Notes under the pieces: generated by a model
Seen by the model: the letters and a program-made list of their open reading frames with translations, nothing else
What the model was told of the DNA's origin: nothing
Database searches by the model: none
Part shown: positions 42,101 through 55,726 of the stretch, in pieces
How positions within the stretch are numbered: the stretch's first letter is position 1
Layout of the letters: each line of letters opens with the position of its first letter
Assembly (NCBI GenBank): GCA_964058845.1
Contig: CAXKVR010000038.1
Span: 356,001 to 420,000, forward strand
Direction of reading: 5' to 3'
Source: Carex sylvatica
Lineage: Eukaryota; Streptophyta; Magnoliopsida; Poales; Cyperaceae
Length of the DNA: 64,000 bases
Position numbers and translations under genes: made by a program

Positions 42101-45100
42101 TTCAAATGGAGTGCTGTATTAGAGTTGTAAATGCCCTTTTATCTTGCCATATGGAGACACTACTCGAGTGCTCCAAACACCTTTAATTGAAGTGTTGTAT
42201 TAGGGTTGTAAATGCCCTCTTCTCTTGCCATCTGGAGACATTACTTGAGTGTTTGAAACAATTTCAATTAGTGTTGTATTAGGGTTGTAAATGCCCTCTT
42301 CTCTTGCCATCTGGAGACATTACTTGAGTGTTTGAAAAAATTTCAATTAGTGTTGTATTAGGGTTGTAAATGTCCTATTATCTTGCCATATAGAGACACT
42401 AGTAGAGTGCACCAAACACCTTCAATTAGAGTACTGTATTTGCATTGTAAATGCCATATTATCTTGTCATCTAGAGACACTTCTAGGGTGCTGCAAACAC
42501 CTGCAATTGGAGTGTTGTATTAGGATTGTAAATTCCCTATTATCTTGCCATCTAAAAACACTACTAGAGTGTTCCGAATATCTTCAATTGGAGTGTTGTA
42601 TTAGGATTGTAAATGCCCTATTATCTTGCTACATAGGATAACTACTGGAGTATTCCAAACAACTTCAATTTGTGTTTTTTTATTAGTGTTGCAATTGCCC
42701 TCTTCTCTTGCCCATTTGGAGACAATACTAGAATGCTCCAAGCACGTTCAAATGCAGTGTTGTATTAGGGTTGTAAATGCCCTATTATCAACCTATATAG
42801 AGTCACTACTAGAATGCTCAAAACACCTTCAAATGGAGTGTTGTATTGGAGTTGTAAATGCCCTTTTATCTTGCCATATGGAGACACTACTCGAGTGCTC
42901 CAAACACCTTTAATTGAAGTGTTGTATTAGGGTTGTAAATGCCCTCTTCTCTTGCCATCTGGAGACATTACTTGAGTGTTTGAAACAATTTCAATTAGTG
43001 TTGTATTAGGGTTGTAAATGCCCTCTTCTCTTGCCATCTGGAGACATTACTTGAGTGTTTGAAACAATTTCAATTAGTGTTGTATTAGGGTTGTAAATGT
43101 CCTATTATCTTGCCATATAGAGACACTAGTAGAGTGCACCAAACACCTTCAATTAGAGTACTGTATTTGCATTGTAAATGCCATATTATCTTGTCATCTA
43201 GAGACACTTCTAGGGTGCTGCAAACACCTGCAATTGGATTGTTGTATTAGGATTGTAAATTCCCTATTATCTTGCCATCTAAAAACACTACTAGAGTGTT
43301 CCGAATATCTTCAATTGGAGTGTTGTATTAGGATTGTAAATGCCCTATTATCTTGCTACATAGGATAACTACTGGAGTATTCCAAACAACTTCAATTTGT
43401 GTTTTTTATTAGTGTTGCAATTGCCCTCTTCTCTTGCCCATTTGGAGACAATACTAGAATGCTCCAAGCACGTTCAAATGCAGTGTTGTATTAGGGTTGC
43501 AAATGCCCTTCTATCTTTCCATATAGAGACAGTACTAGGGTGCTCCAAATACCTTCAATTGGAGCGTTCCTTTAGGGTTTTAAATGCCCTATTATCTTAC
43601 TATATAGAGTTGCTACTAGAGTACTCCAAACACTTTCAAATGGAGTGTTGTATTAAGGTTGTAAATGCTCTTCTATCTTGCCATATAAAGACAGTACTAG
43701 AGTGCTCCAAATACATTCAATTGGGGTGTTGTATTACTGTCGTGAATGCCCTATTATCTTGCCATCTGGAGACACTACTAGACTGCTCCTAATATTTTCA
43801 ATTGGAGTGTTGTATTCGGGTTCAAAATGCCCTATTATCATCCTATATAGAGTCACTACTAGGGTGCTCTAAACACCTTCAAATGGAGTGTTGTATTAGT
43901 GTTGTAAACGCCCTTCTATCTTGTCATATAGAGACACTACAAGAGTGCTCCAAATACCTTCAAATGAAGTGTTGTATTAGTGTTGTGAATGCCCTATTAT
44001 CTTGCCATCTGGAGACACAACTAGAATGCTCAAAACATTTTCAATTGGAGTGTTGTATTGGGGTTGTAAATGCCCTATTATCATCTTATATAGAGTCACT
44101 ACTAGAATGCTCAAAACACGTTCAAATGGAGTGTTGTATTAGAGTTGTAAATGCCCTTTTTATCTTGCCATATGGAGACACTACTCGAGTGCTCCAAACA
44201 CCTTTAATTGAAGTGTTGTATAAGGGTTGTAAATGCCCTCTTCTCTTGCCATCTGGAGACATTACTTGAGTGTTGGAAGCAATTTCAATTAGTGTTGTAT
44301 TAGGGTTGTAAATGTCCTATTATCTTGCCATATAGGGACACATCTAGGGTGCTGCAAACACCTGCAATTGGATTGTTGTATTAGGATTGTAAATTCCCTA
44401 TTATCTTGCCATCTAAAAACACTACTAGAGTGTTCCGAACATCTTCAATTGGATTAGGGTGCTCCAAACACCTTCAATTGGATTGTTGTATTAGGGTTTT
44501 AAATGCCATTTTATCTTGCTATATTGAGTCGCTACTAGAGTACACCAAACACCTTCAAATGGAGTGTTGCATTATGGTTGTAAACGCCCTTCTATCTTGT
44601 CATATAGAGACACTACTAGAGTGCTCCAAATACATTCAATTGGGGTGTTGTATTAGTATTGTAAATGCCCTTTTATCTTGCCATATGTAGACACCATTCG
44701 AGTGCTCCAAACACCATTAATTGAAGTGTTGTATTAGGGTTGTAAATGCCCTCTTCTCTTGCAATCTGGAGACATTACTTGAGTGTTCGAAATAATTTCA
44801 ATTAGTGTCGTATTAGGGTTGTAAATGTCCAATTATCTTGCCATATAGAGACACTATTAAAGTGTTCCAAACACCTTCAATTAGAGTGTTGTATTTTCAT
44901 TGTAAATGCCATATTATCTTGTCATCTAGAGACACTTCTAGAGTAATGCAAACACCTGCAATTGGATTGTTGTATTAGAATTGTAAAATCCCTATTATCT
45001 TGCCATCTAAAAACACTGCTAGAGTGTTCCGAACATCTTCAAGTGGAGTGTTGTATTCAGGTTGTAAATGCCCCATTATCATCCTATATAGGGTCGCTAC

Positions 45101-46233
45101 TAGGGTGCTCCAAACACCTTCAATTAGAGTGTTGTATTTTCATTGTAAATGTCATATTATCTTGTCATCTAGAGACACTTCAAGAGTGCTGCAAACACCT
45201 GCAATTGGATTGTTGTATTAGGATTGTAAATCCCCTATTATCTTGCCATCTAAAAACACTACTAGAGTGTTCCGAACATCTTCAATTGGAGTGTTGTATT
45301 GGGGTTGTAAATGCCCTATTATCTTGCTACATAGGGTCACTACCGGAGTATTCCAGACAACTTCAATTTGTGTTTTCATTAGTGTTGCAATTGCCCTCTT
45401 CCCTTGCCCATTTGGGGACACTACTAGAATGCTCCAAGCACCTTCAAATGCAGTGTTGTATTAGAGTTGTAAATGCCCTTCTATCTTGCCATATAGAGAC
45501 ACTACTAGGGTGCTTCAAATACCTTTAATTGGAGTGTTGTATTCGGGTTGTAAATGCCCCACTATCATCCTATATAGAGTCAAGGGTGCTTGAAACACTT
45601 TCAAATGGAGTGTTGTATTATGGTTGTAGATGCCCTTCTATCTTTCCATATAGAGACACTACTAGAGTGCTCCAAATATATTCATTTGGAGTGTTGTATT
45701 AGTGTTGCAAATGCCCTGTTATCTTGCCATCTGGAGAAACAACTAGAATGCTCCAAATATTTTCAATTGGAGTGTTGTTTTCAGGTTGTAAATGCCCTAT
45801 TATCATCCTATAACGAGTCACTACTACGATGCTCCAAACACCTTCAAATGCGGTGTTGTATTAGGGTTGTAAACGCCCTTCTATCTTGCCATATAGGTAC
45901 ACTACTAGAGTGCTCCAAATACATTCAATTGGAGTGCTGTATTAGTGTTGCGAATGCCCTGTTATCTTGCCATCTGGAGACACTACTAAAATGCTCTAAA
46001 TATTTTCGATTGGAGTGTTGTATTCAGGTTGTAAATGCCCTATTATCATCCTATATAGGGTCACTACTAGCGTGCCCCAAACACCTTCAAATGCGGTGTT
46101 GTATTACGGTTGTAAACGCCCTTCTATCTTGCCATATAGGGACACTACTAGAGTGCTCCAAATACATTCAAATGCAGTGTTGTATTAGTGTTGTGAATGG
46201 CCTATTATCTTGCCATCTGGAGACACTACTAGA
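36161..46233 (+). repeat. 81-bp satellite array, plus orientation
   Basis: Tandem monomers of about 81 bp, recognisable by ATCTTGCCAT, GACACTACTAGAGTGCTCCA, ACCTTCAA, TGGAGTGTTGTATTAGGGTT and GTAAATGCCC in order. Each monomer holds an inverted CTCCAA/TTGGAG pair. About 124 monomers. Flanking parts (36.2-37.4 and 43.5-46.2 kb) are diverged; the middle is a homogeneous higher-order array. One frame is open through most monomers, giving 27-residue repeats (…VVNALLSCHIETLLECSKHL…) over stretches of up to 350 codons (36,458-37,510). Confidence 0.95.
37360..43497 (+). repeat. Higher-order repeat, 726 bp (nine monomers), eight copies
   Basis: The marker TTAGTGTTGCAATTGCCCTC recurs at about 38,008, 38,734, 39,460, 40,186, 41,232, 41,958, 42,686 and 43,411. 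Spacing is 726-727 bp except one step of 1,046, which contains a 320-bp duplication (40,276-40,595 repeated at 40,596-40,915). Copies differ by only a few bases. Confidence 0.92.
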
Positions 46234-49200
46234 AGGTGTTTGGAGCACTCTAGTAGTGACTCTACATAGCAAGATAATAGGACATTTACAACCCTAATAA
46301 AACACTCCATTTGAAAATGTTTGGAGCATTCTAGTAGTGTCTCCAGAAGACAAGATAATAGGGCATTCACAACACTAATACAACACTCCATTTGAAGGTA
46401 TTTGGAGCACTCTAGTAGTGTCTCCATATGGCAAGATAGAAGGGCGTTTACAACCCTAATACAACACTCCATTTGAAGGTGTTTAGAGCACCCTAGTGGT
46501 GACTCCATATAGGATGATAATGGGACATTTAAAACCCGAATACAACACTCCAATTGAAAATGTTTGGAGCATTTTAGTAGTCTCCAGATAGAAAGATACT
46601 AGGCCATTCACAACACTAATATAACACTGCAATTGAATGTATTTGGAGCACTCTAGTAGTGTCCCTATATGGCAAGATAGAAGGGCGTTTACAACCCTAA
46701 TACAACACCGCATTTGAAGGTGTTTGGGGTACTCTAGTAGCGACTCTATATAGGATGATAATAGGGCATTTTCAACCCGAATACAACACTCCTATTGAAA
46801 ATATTTGGAGCATTCTAGTAGTGTCTCCAGATGGCAAGATAATAGGCCATTCACAACACTAACACAACACTCCAATTGAATGTATTTTGAGCACTCTAGT
46901 AGTGTCCCTATATGGCAAGATAGAAGGGCGTTTACAACCCTAATACAACACCGCATTTGAAGGTGTTTGGAGCACCCTAGTAGTGACCCTATATAGGATG
47001 ATAATAGGGCATTTACAACCTGAATACAACACTCCAATCTAAAATATTTAGAGCATTCTAGTTGTGTCTCCAGATGGCAAGATAACAGGGCATTCGCAAC
47101 ACTAATACAACACTCCAATTGAATGTATTTGGAGCACTCTAGTAGTGTCTCTTTATGGAAAGATAGAAGGGCGTTTACAACCATAATACAACACTCCATT
47201 TGAAGGTGTTCAGAGTACTCTAGTAGCGACTCTATATAGCAAGATAATATGGCATTTAAAAACCTAATAGAACACTCCAATTGACGGTATTTGGAGCACC
47301 CTAGTAGTGTTTCTATATGGAAAGATAAAAGGGCATTTACAATCCTAATACAACACTGCATTTGAAGGTGCTTGGAGTATTCTAGCAGTGTACCCAAATG
47401 GGCAAGAGAAGAGGGCAATTACAACAACGATAAAAACACAAATTGAAGTTGTCTGGAATACTCTAGTAGTGACCCTATGTAGCAAGATAATAGGGCATTT
47501 GCAACCCTAATACAACACTCTAATTAAAGATGTTCGAAACACTCTAGTAGTGTTTTTAGATGGCAAGATAATAGGGGATTTACAATCGTAATACAACAAT
47601 CCGATTGTAGGTGTTTGCAACACTCTATAAGTGTCTCTAGATGACAATATAATATTGCATTTACAACCCTAATAGAACACTAATTGAAATTGCTTCCAAC
47701 TCTCCAGTAATGTCTCCAGATGGCAAAAGAAGAGGGCATTTACAACACTTCAATTAAAGGTGTTTGGAGCACTCTAGTAGTGTCTCTATATGCCAAGATA
47801 GAAGGGCGTTGACAACCCTAATACAACACTCCATTTGAAGGTGTTTGGAGCACCCTAGTAGTGACTCTATATAGGATGATAATGGGGCATTTATCACCCG
47901 AATACAACACTCGAATTGAAAATGTTTGGAGCATTCTAGTAGTGTCTCCAGATGGCAAGATAATAGGCCATTCACAACACTAATACAACTCTAATTGAAA
48001 TTATTTTCAACACTCCAGTAATGTCTCCAGATGGCAAGAGAAGAGTGCATTTACAACCCTAATACAACACTTTAATTAAAGATGTTTGGAGCACTCGAAT
48101 AGTGTCTCCATATGGCAAAATAAAATTGCATTTACAACTCTAATACAACACTCCATTTGAAGGTGTTTGGAGCACTCTAGTAGTGACTCTACATAGCAAG
48201 ATAATAGGGCATTTACAACCCTAATAAAACACTCCATTTGAAAATGTTTGGAGCATTCTAGTAGTGTCTCCAGAAGACAAGATAATAGGGCATTCACAAC
48301 ACTAATACAACACTCCATTTGAAGGTATTTGGAGCACTCTAGTAGTGTCTCCATATGGCAAGATAGAAGGGCGTTTACAACCCTAATACAAAACTCCATT
48401 TGAAGGTGTTTAGAGCACCCTAGTAGTGACTCCATATAGGATTATAATGGGACATTTAAAACCCGAATACAACACTCCAATTGAAAATGTTTGAAGCATT
48501 TTAGTAGTCTCCAGATAGCAAGATACTAGGCCATTCACAACACTAATACAACACTCCAACTGAATGTATTTGGAGCACTCTAGTAGTGTCCCTATATGGC
48601 AAGATAGAAGGGCGTTTACAACCCTAATACAACACCGCATTTGAAGGTGTTTGGAGTACTCTAGTAGCGACTCTATATAGGATGATAATAGGGCATTTTC
48701 AACCCGAATACAACACTCCTATTGAAAATATTTAGAGCATTCTAGTAGTGTCTCCAGATGGCAAGATAACAGGGCATTCGCAACACTAATACAACACTCC
48801 AATTGAATGTATTTGGAGCACTCTAGTAGTGTCTCTTTATGGAAAGATAGAAGGGCGTTTACAACCATAATACAACACTCCATTTGAAGGTGTTCAGAGT
48901 ACTCTAGTAGCGACTCTATATAGCAAGATAATATGGCATTTAAAAACCTAATAGAACACTCCAATTGACGGTATTTGGAGCACCCTAGTAGTGTTTCTAT
49001 ATGGCAAGATAAAAGAGCATTTACAACCCTAATACAACACTGCATTTGAAGGTACTTGGAGTATCCTAGCAGTGTTCCCAAATGGGCAAGAGAAGAGGGC
49101 AATTACAACACCAATAAAAACACAAATTGAAGTTGTCTGGAATAGGGCAATTACGTAGCAAGATAATAGGGCATTTACAACCCTAATACAACACTCTAAT

Positions 49201-49270
49201 TAAAGATGTTCGAAACACCCTAGTAGTGTTTTTAGATGGCAAGATAATAGGGGATTTACAATCCTAATAC
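46234..49270 (-). repeat. 81-bp satellite array, inverted orientation
   Basis: The orientation switches between AGACACTACTAGA and AGGTGTTTGGAGCACTC at about 46,233. The same monomers then read on -, about 37 of them. Stretches starting at 46,234 and 48,162 are near-identical, as are those from about 47,046 and 48,726, so a ~1.7-1.9-kb segment was duplicated with a three-monomer length difference. The array ends at 49,270, abutting a 96-bp-repeat remnant. Confidence 0.93.
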
Positions 49271-51873
49271 AGCATGGAAAATCGATGGGCAACTGTTTGC
49301 ACTGTCATGTCCTTCATTACAGCATGGAAAATCGAGTGCATATCTTCTGAGATATCTCAACTATTGCGTGACCGATGTATCCGGTGCCCGAAACCTGAAA
49401 TCCGAAACCCCAAACTCCAAACCCCATACCCCAAATCCCAAACCCCATACCCCTAATCCCAAACCCCAAATCCTAAACCCCAAACCCTAAACCCCAAACC
49501 CTAAACCCCAAACCCTAAACCCTAACCCTAAACTCTAGTGCTTAGGCCAGAGGACAATAGAATAAAAATAGTAAGACAAAAGGCATAACTAAAAAGAGGA
49601 AAGCCAAGTGCACAATCATAAGCAAGGTGTCGATGAATGATCGGAAGGCACATACTCAACTTCACTCCACCCACGACAATTAGTTCATAAATCAAAGATT
49701 ATGTATGAGGAAGACCTTTTATGCATGGAGAGTGCGGAAGTACTCTACTCTAAAGTTCCTGTTAGGTGGACTGTACGATTAGCAACATATCCCCAGTAAG
49801 AATGACTTAACAATTAATTCTGGAAATTTCTTGATGCCCGACTTACTTAACCAATTTTGCTTTCCAAAAGAGTAAATTCTCTTTTAGGATAAAGTGAATT
49901 CATAATTGGAATTTAAGTGCCCTGCTCTTTCCAGCTGTCCGATGATTTACGTATAGAAAGATGGAAAAGATCAACTTATCCCACGGAGGGGCGGGCATTC
50001 ATCAATCGAGCGAGGAGTCAAGCCCGATCGTCATCAATGTTAAGTTTCACCCTATTCTGCTCTTCCCCCGCCCGCAAGACTGTCTGTCCGATCTGAGTAG
50101 GTAGTTGTAGGAGGGAGAGATCAAGATATTGGTATTGAACTCCGGCGGCCCCTTTCTTAGAAAGTAGAATATCCAAAGTGAGGAAGAGGGCGCAAGCCGA
50201 TTCTACTAAATCATGATTTTTTTTTTAGGTCTAGATGGGCTGGAGCTTGGTTAGTTTGCGGGGACTTTAATGTAGTTCGTTTTATGCATTAAAAGAATAG
50301 TAAGACATTTCATTTTCAAGTTAGTCGACAATTTCATAGTATTTTCTATATTTTATGTTTTATTGAATATTGATATAAGTTTTTATTGGTCTAATTTTCA
50401 TCGTGTACCTTCATTTGCATTATTAGATAGATTCTTTGCATTAGGTGATTGAGATCCGTAAAAGTGAAGTCATGATAGTCGATGGAGGCCAAAAATACCA
50501 TTATCTTTCTGTAAACATTCCGCAACCCAATGGCATATGCATGCGGGTAGTCTCGAAGAACTGGCAGAGGATCAAACCGGTCATTTCTGGTACAATAAAC
50601 AAAGAACTATTATCAGGACACTATTAGAGTCTATTGCAAATTAAGATAACGCTATTACAACCATTGTTTATTGTACTTGCAAAGAAAACTCAACACCATT
50701 TATTTTTTTATATATAGCAGCAAATGAAGTCAATTCAAACAAAAGGCCCCTAATTTGTGAATTGGTATAGGCAATTCGTAAATGAATGTCCAACACTCTA
50801 AAACAAGAACATACTCTACAAGTACTGGTGAGCATGGACCAGTGCGAATCAATAAGGACCAATGCATTCGAAATAATATCAAAAACTATTTTAATGGAGA
50901 GACGGGCTAGTTCAGCCGGGCCCACTGTTGCTATTCCCTCAAATTGCAAGATTCTTGCTATTTCTGCCTCTTTCAGCACTGGGAACGTGTTCCCGTACTG
51001 GCTTCTCATCTCTCTCTCTCAACTGCAAAGAAAAATAAGAAGATTTTGGCTATAGGGGTAAGTTTAAGCAAAAAAACAGAGTAAAGAAAGATATATACCA
51101 ACAACTCAACAAGACGATCATCACTACCAAGCTCTTAAAAAAAAACAAGCTGATCTCGATCTCTTCTCTGCTCCGATCTCGATCTCTTCTCTGATATCGA
51201 TCTCTCTTGACAAATATTTTTATCTAATTATTTTAAAATTTAAATTGATAAATATATCCTTTAGATTGAATGGAGATGTGCTTTAAATTTTTACACTGAG
51301 CTTGACAAGTGAACTATTAGTTTCTTTTTTTGAAATAATTAAAAAAAAACCTCAAATGAGAGGGAAAACTCTTGGAAAACAAATTGTCGGCAAAATTGTT
51401 TGCGTCTTCTCCTGGATCACTCTAAAAGGTTCATTCTTCCTCTCAACATTCTACTCTCCAACTCGCACAACCGACTACACTCTGTCACGATTTCTACTCT
51501 ATAAGACGCGATCATTCTCTACGCAATAATAGTTTACAAAGAAAAAAACAGAAAAAAATTATTGATTTATAATTTATTAGTTTAAATCTGCAAACATATC
51601 AAATTACTTACGGAGCGAATTCGGATCTGATAATTCTGCTCCCTTTTCACCCCTAAGGGCGACCCATCTTATTCTCGTGGACATACGCACGATAATGAAG
51701 GACATAACAGTGCAAACAGTCGCCCGCACGGTAATGTAAAAATGTGTATCCCGATTTTCCAGAATTCATATCCTCTGAGATATCTCAAATTTTGCGTGAC
51801 TTTTTGGAAAATCGAAACCGTTCAAATACAGTCTTCACGAATCTCGAAGCTCAATAATACTGGACTCCTGTGC
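49271..51873 (+). repeat. Subtelomeric repeat copy A4
   Basis: From the satellite: 96-bp-repeat remnant, telomere-variant tract (49,386-49,535), GC-richer block (49,900-50,210), LINE fragment (50,220-50,440), frame 1 (50,445-50,627), frame 2 (51,009-50,668 on -), GATCTCGATCTC tract, then the TSELLVSFFEII frame (51,302-51,529), which is mirrored at 29,049-28,816. Confidence 0.85.
49386..49535 (-). repeat. Interstitial telomere-variant tract in A4
   Basis: The plus strand has CCCCAAAC, CCCCATAC and CCCAAATC units grading into CCCTAAACCCCAAACCCTAA and a final CCCTAACCCTAAACTC. It is oriented C-rich on +, opposite to the chromosome-end telomere. Confidence 0.85.
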
Positions 51874-53980
51874 TACCCCCGAATAGGCACCGGACACGTC
51901 GGTCATGCAAAAGTTGAGATATCTCAGAAGATATGCACTCGATTTTTCATGTTGTAATGAAGGACATAACAGTGCAAACAGTCGCCCATCTTATTCCCAA
52001 GGACATACGCACGGTAATGATAAAAACGTGTATCCCGATTTTCCATGCTTTAATGAAGGACATGACAGTGCAAATAGTCGCCCATCTTATTCCCGAGGAC
52101 ATACGCACGGTAATGATAAAAAAGTGTCCTCTTCAATTCTTCATGTTGTATTTCACTCATTTCTTTATTGAATTTGCTCAAACTGTTCAAGGGAAGATCA
52201 ACCTCATGATTCTATGAATTACTATACTACTGAACTTTGAACAAAACAGATTAGGCTCTCTCCTTCGAGTTTTTGCTACAACTTTTTCTCTCTCCAAGAT
52301 TTTTCTCTCTCATTTGAGGTTTTTTTTAATTATTTCAAAAAAAGAAACTAATAGTTCACCTGTCAAGTGTAAAAATTTAAAGGACATCTCCATTCAATCT
52401 AAAGGATATATTTATCAATTTAAATTTTAAAATAATTAGATAAAAATATTTGTCAAGAGAGATCGAGATCAGAGAAGAAATCGAGATCAACTTGTTTTTG
52501 TTTAAGAGCTTGGTAGTGATGATCGGCTTGTTGAGTTGTTGTTATATATCTTTCTTTACTATATTTTTTTGCTTAAACTTACCCCTATAGCCTAAATCTT
52601 CTTATTTGCCTTTGCAGTTGAGAGAGAGAGATGAGAAGCCGGTATGGGAACGCATTCCCAATGCTGAAAGAGGCAGAAATAGCAAGAATCTTACAATTTG
52701 AGGGAATAGAAACAGTGGGCCCGGCTGAACTGGCTCGTCTCTCCATTAAAATATTTTTTGAGATTATTTCGAATGCATTGGTTCTTATTGATTCGCACGG
52801 GTACCATGCTCACCAGTACTTGTAGAGTGTGTTATTGTTTTAGAGTTTTCTGATAAACTTGATCCACATGCACCTAAAACGTGTTGGACATTCATTTACG
52901 AATTGCCTATACCAATTCACAAATTAGGGACCTTTTGTCTGAATTGACTTCATTTGCTACTATATATAAAAAAATAAATGGTGTTGAGTTTTCTTTGCAA
53001 GTACAATAGACAATGGTTGTAATAGCGTTCTCTTAATTTGCAAGAGACTCTAATAGTGTCCTGATAACAGTTCTTCGTTTATTGTACCATAAATGGCTGG
53101 TTTGATCCTCTGCCAGTTCTTGGAGATTACCCGCATGCATATGCCATCGGGTTGCGGAATGTTTACAGAAAGATAACGGTATTTTTTGCCTCCATCGACT
53201 ATCATGACTTTACTTTTAGGGATCTCATGCATCCGAGTGATGATCCTGAACGCACAATGCGACACCTCAGTGCTCTTGTAAATTTTATAACTTTAAGGTG
53301 AAACGAGCTCTTGCTATGTTCTATTGGTTAGATTGTGGTATATAGCAATATGTACTGGTAGAAATTTTGGCCAGTACGTATTGGTTGATCTCATTTAGTT
53401 ATTTTTTTTTTCTTGATACAATTTTGCTTGAGGTTTATTCTATGGATAAACATGAAGATGTGATACAGTAATTTCAACTCAACAAAGAATTGCAAACATA
53501 TCAGTTGCCCTTATCATCCAATAGAAAGCCATGTACTTCTTTCTCATGAACTGTTAAGATTATGCTCGGGTTCAGCATAACTTGAGAATCAAGCCGAATC
53601 CTCTAGAAAATCTATATCTACCAAAATAAGGAAATAAAAAATTCAAGGATATCAATCATATCTTGTGAAATAGGCAATAAATAGTATTTGATTATTTGTT
53701 ATTAATTCTAAGGTTTGTTTTCCATGTTTAGCATGATATACAAAATATTCCTAAATTGATAAATAGGCATGTAAGAGCCGTGTAATTTATAAAAGAAAGA
53801 AAGAGAAATAAAAAATCTGGGAGGGAAGAGAGATTTATGGGAGTCTTATGTTTAGTTGTTCTATTAATCTTGACATGAACTGTGTTTCGATATTGTTAAT
53901 TGTAAGATTTTGGTTTCAATTCTATTCTTTGTTAATTCAGAAAAGAAGCGCTCGAGATCCTGAAACCCCTTGTAGATGCT
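51874..53980 (-). repeat. Subtelomeric repeat copy A5 (second arm of the long-range inverted pair)
   Basis: Reverse complement of A1 (25,598-27,713), with 96-bp repeats at 51,945-52,130, frame 2 on + at 52,631-52,825 and frame 1 on - at 53,265-53,050. It stops at GTAGATGCT where the second retroelement LTR begins. A1 continues past this point, so A5 is the interrupted copy. Confidence 0.87.
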
Positions 53981-55470
53981 TGATATCCCGCAAACGTATC
54001 TACTTTCTGACCTATATTTTGTACTAAAACCTATGTCTAGAATCATTTAATCGGTCGTATTTCATTAAAATATCCATAGAATGTGATACTACTGCAAGTT
54101 TGTTCTTATTTTGCAGGAATGAGATGAAATCGAGGAGAATCTGGAATTTGAGAAGTGTTTACACGACCCGTGTACTATTTTGTGCGGGTCGTATCAACCT
54201 CGACTCGACCATAGACACGACTGCTGACTCGACCTCAGAAGAGACACAGGCACACGACCCGTACAGGATGTTACACGGGTCGTATCAGACAAATCCGGAA
54301 AGAGATCTAGAGTTCTGGAAAGAAATCTGATGGAAGGAAAGTCGGCAAAAGGCTATAAAAAGGGGATTTCTTGCACCAGAAAGATATTCTGGAGCAGAGA
54401 GACAATTCTAGGGTTAGAGATTGACGGCTATTGCTTGGAGACGAAGTTGAGAAGCAAAAGACGCGAGTTTTTGTTGTGGATCTTCTTTGTACTTCGGGTT
54501 TTAGAATGAATTCTTATTCCTTTATCTTTGTTATCTGTTTTAGTACTATGCTTGAGTAGTTTTATTAGTTTCTAGGGTTAAGATGTAATCGAATGTTTTG
54601 TTTTGCATCTAGTTATTGGATTTTTACTTTGAAATTTGTGTTTGCTTGATTGTGATTGATTTTAATTGCTTAGTTTGAATTGCTTGATTATTATTTGGTT
54701 TGACCACTAGATGAGGCCACATCTATAAGGTACTGTGTCCAATTTGATCTTTCAACCACACTAAGTACATGAGGTAGGATTAGTGATCCGACATGGGAAA
54801 CCAACTAGTAGCCGAAAGGTGAACATTTCCTCTTATCGACAGATAAGAGGTTACCTTTAGTATTCCAAACAAGTAACTTGATAACTCGAACCAATATACG
54901 ACAGTTGAGGTTTAGAGCCCAAAGAGGGCAGATATTGCAGATTCCATACCAAGTTAATAAACCAACAAACGACAGTTGAGGTTTAGAAACATTAGGTCTG
55001 GTCAGTTGAACCATACACAAAGGAATCACGTAAAGAAACAGTGACTGCTGCATTAACTCGAAGTCCACACGACCCGTGTACAACAGTACACGACTCGTGT
55101 AAGCTGATACGACCCGTGTAGGAAACTACACGGTCCGTGTCAGGGACTGAGAGGCAGAACTGAGATAAGTCTGAAATTCTGGAAACGCCTTTTATTATTG
55201 ATTTAAACCAAGTTTATTTACTGTCTTTCATTTAATTACTGTTATTAAGCCGATTAGGAATTAAATACTAAAAACCAACCATTTCTCACTTCTAGTCTTT
55301 AACTGATTTAAGTGGAGTTCGGTTTAGATTTGAACCGTCCCTGTGATCGATACCCGATGATATACTACTCGATAGGACTGTGCACTTGCAGTCTGAACCG
55401 AAGGTGTATTAAAGGTTAAAAGGTACAGCTTGTTGTACTGAAACTTTGTACCATACGCTTTTGTGTGAAC
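53981..55470 (+). repeat. 5' LTR of the second Athila-like element
   Basis: Begins TGATATCCCGCAAACG directly after subtelomeric A5 sequence. Carries an ACACGACCCGTGTAC-type palindrome cluster at about 54,160-54,300, a TATA box (TATAAAAAGG at 54,353) and a second palindrome cluster at 55,065-55,140. The 3' end is set a few bases before the primer site and is approximate. Confidence 0.75.
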
Positions 55471-55477
55471 AAGTTTT

Positions 55478-55495
55478 TGGCGCCGTTGCTGGGGA
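55478..55495 (+). other. Primer binding site (tRNA-Asp type, one mismatch)
   Basis: TGGCGCCGTTGCTGGGGA: one base different from the first element's site and from the tRNA-Asp complement (T for C at position 13). Confidence 0.8.
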
Positions 55496-55726
55496 CGGCA
55501 TCATTTAGTTTCTGGATTTTTGCTTAATTTAGTTAATCTAGATTTTAATCTTTATCTTTTCTGTTCTTTTTATCTCTCTCAGGAACAAGCTGAAATTCAT
55601 ACTACCTCCAAAGGGCGATTACCATCTGAGGAGTAGGGACCAGTATGTGACACGGACCGCACAACATCTGATACGGTCTGTGTAACCCCTCCAGACCCAC
55701 ATGTTCCTGCACAACCACCTCTCAAC

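Noticed and set aside
36161..49270. CRISPR-like array or multi-exon repeat gene
   Set aside because: Monomers are contiguous without spacers, orientation inverts, and the context is a plant telomere; this is satellite DNA.
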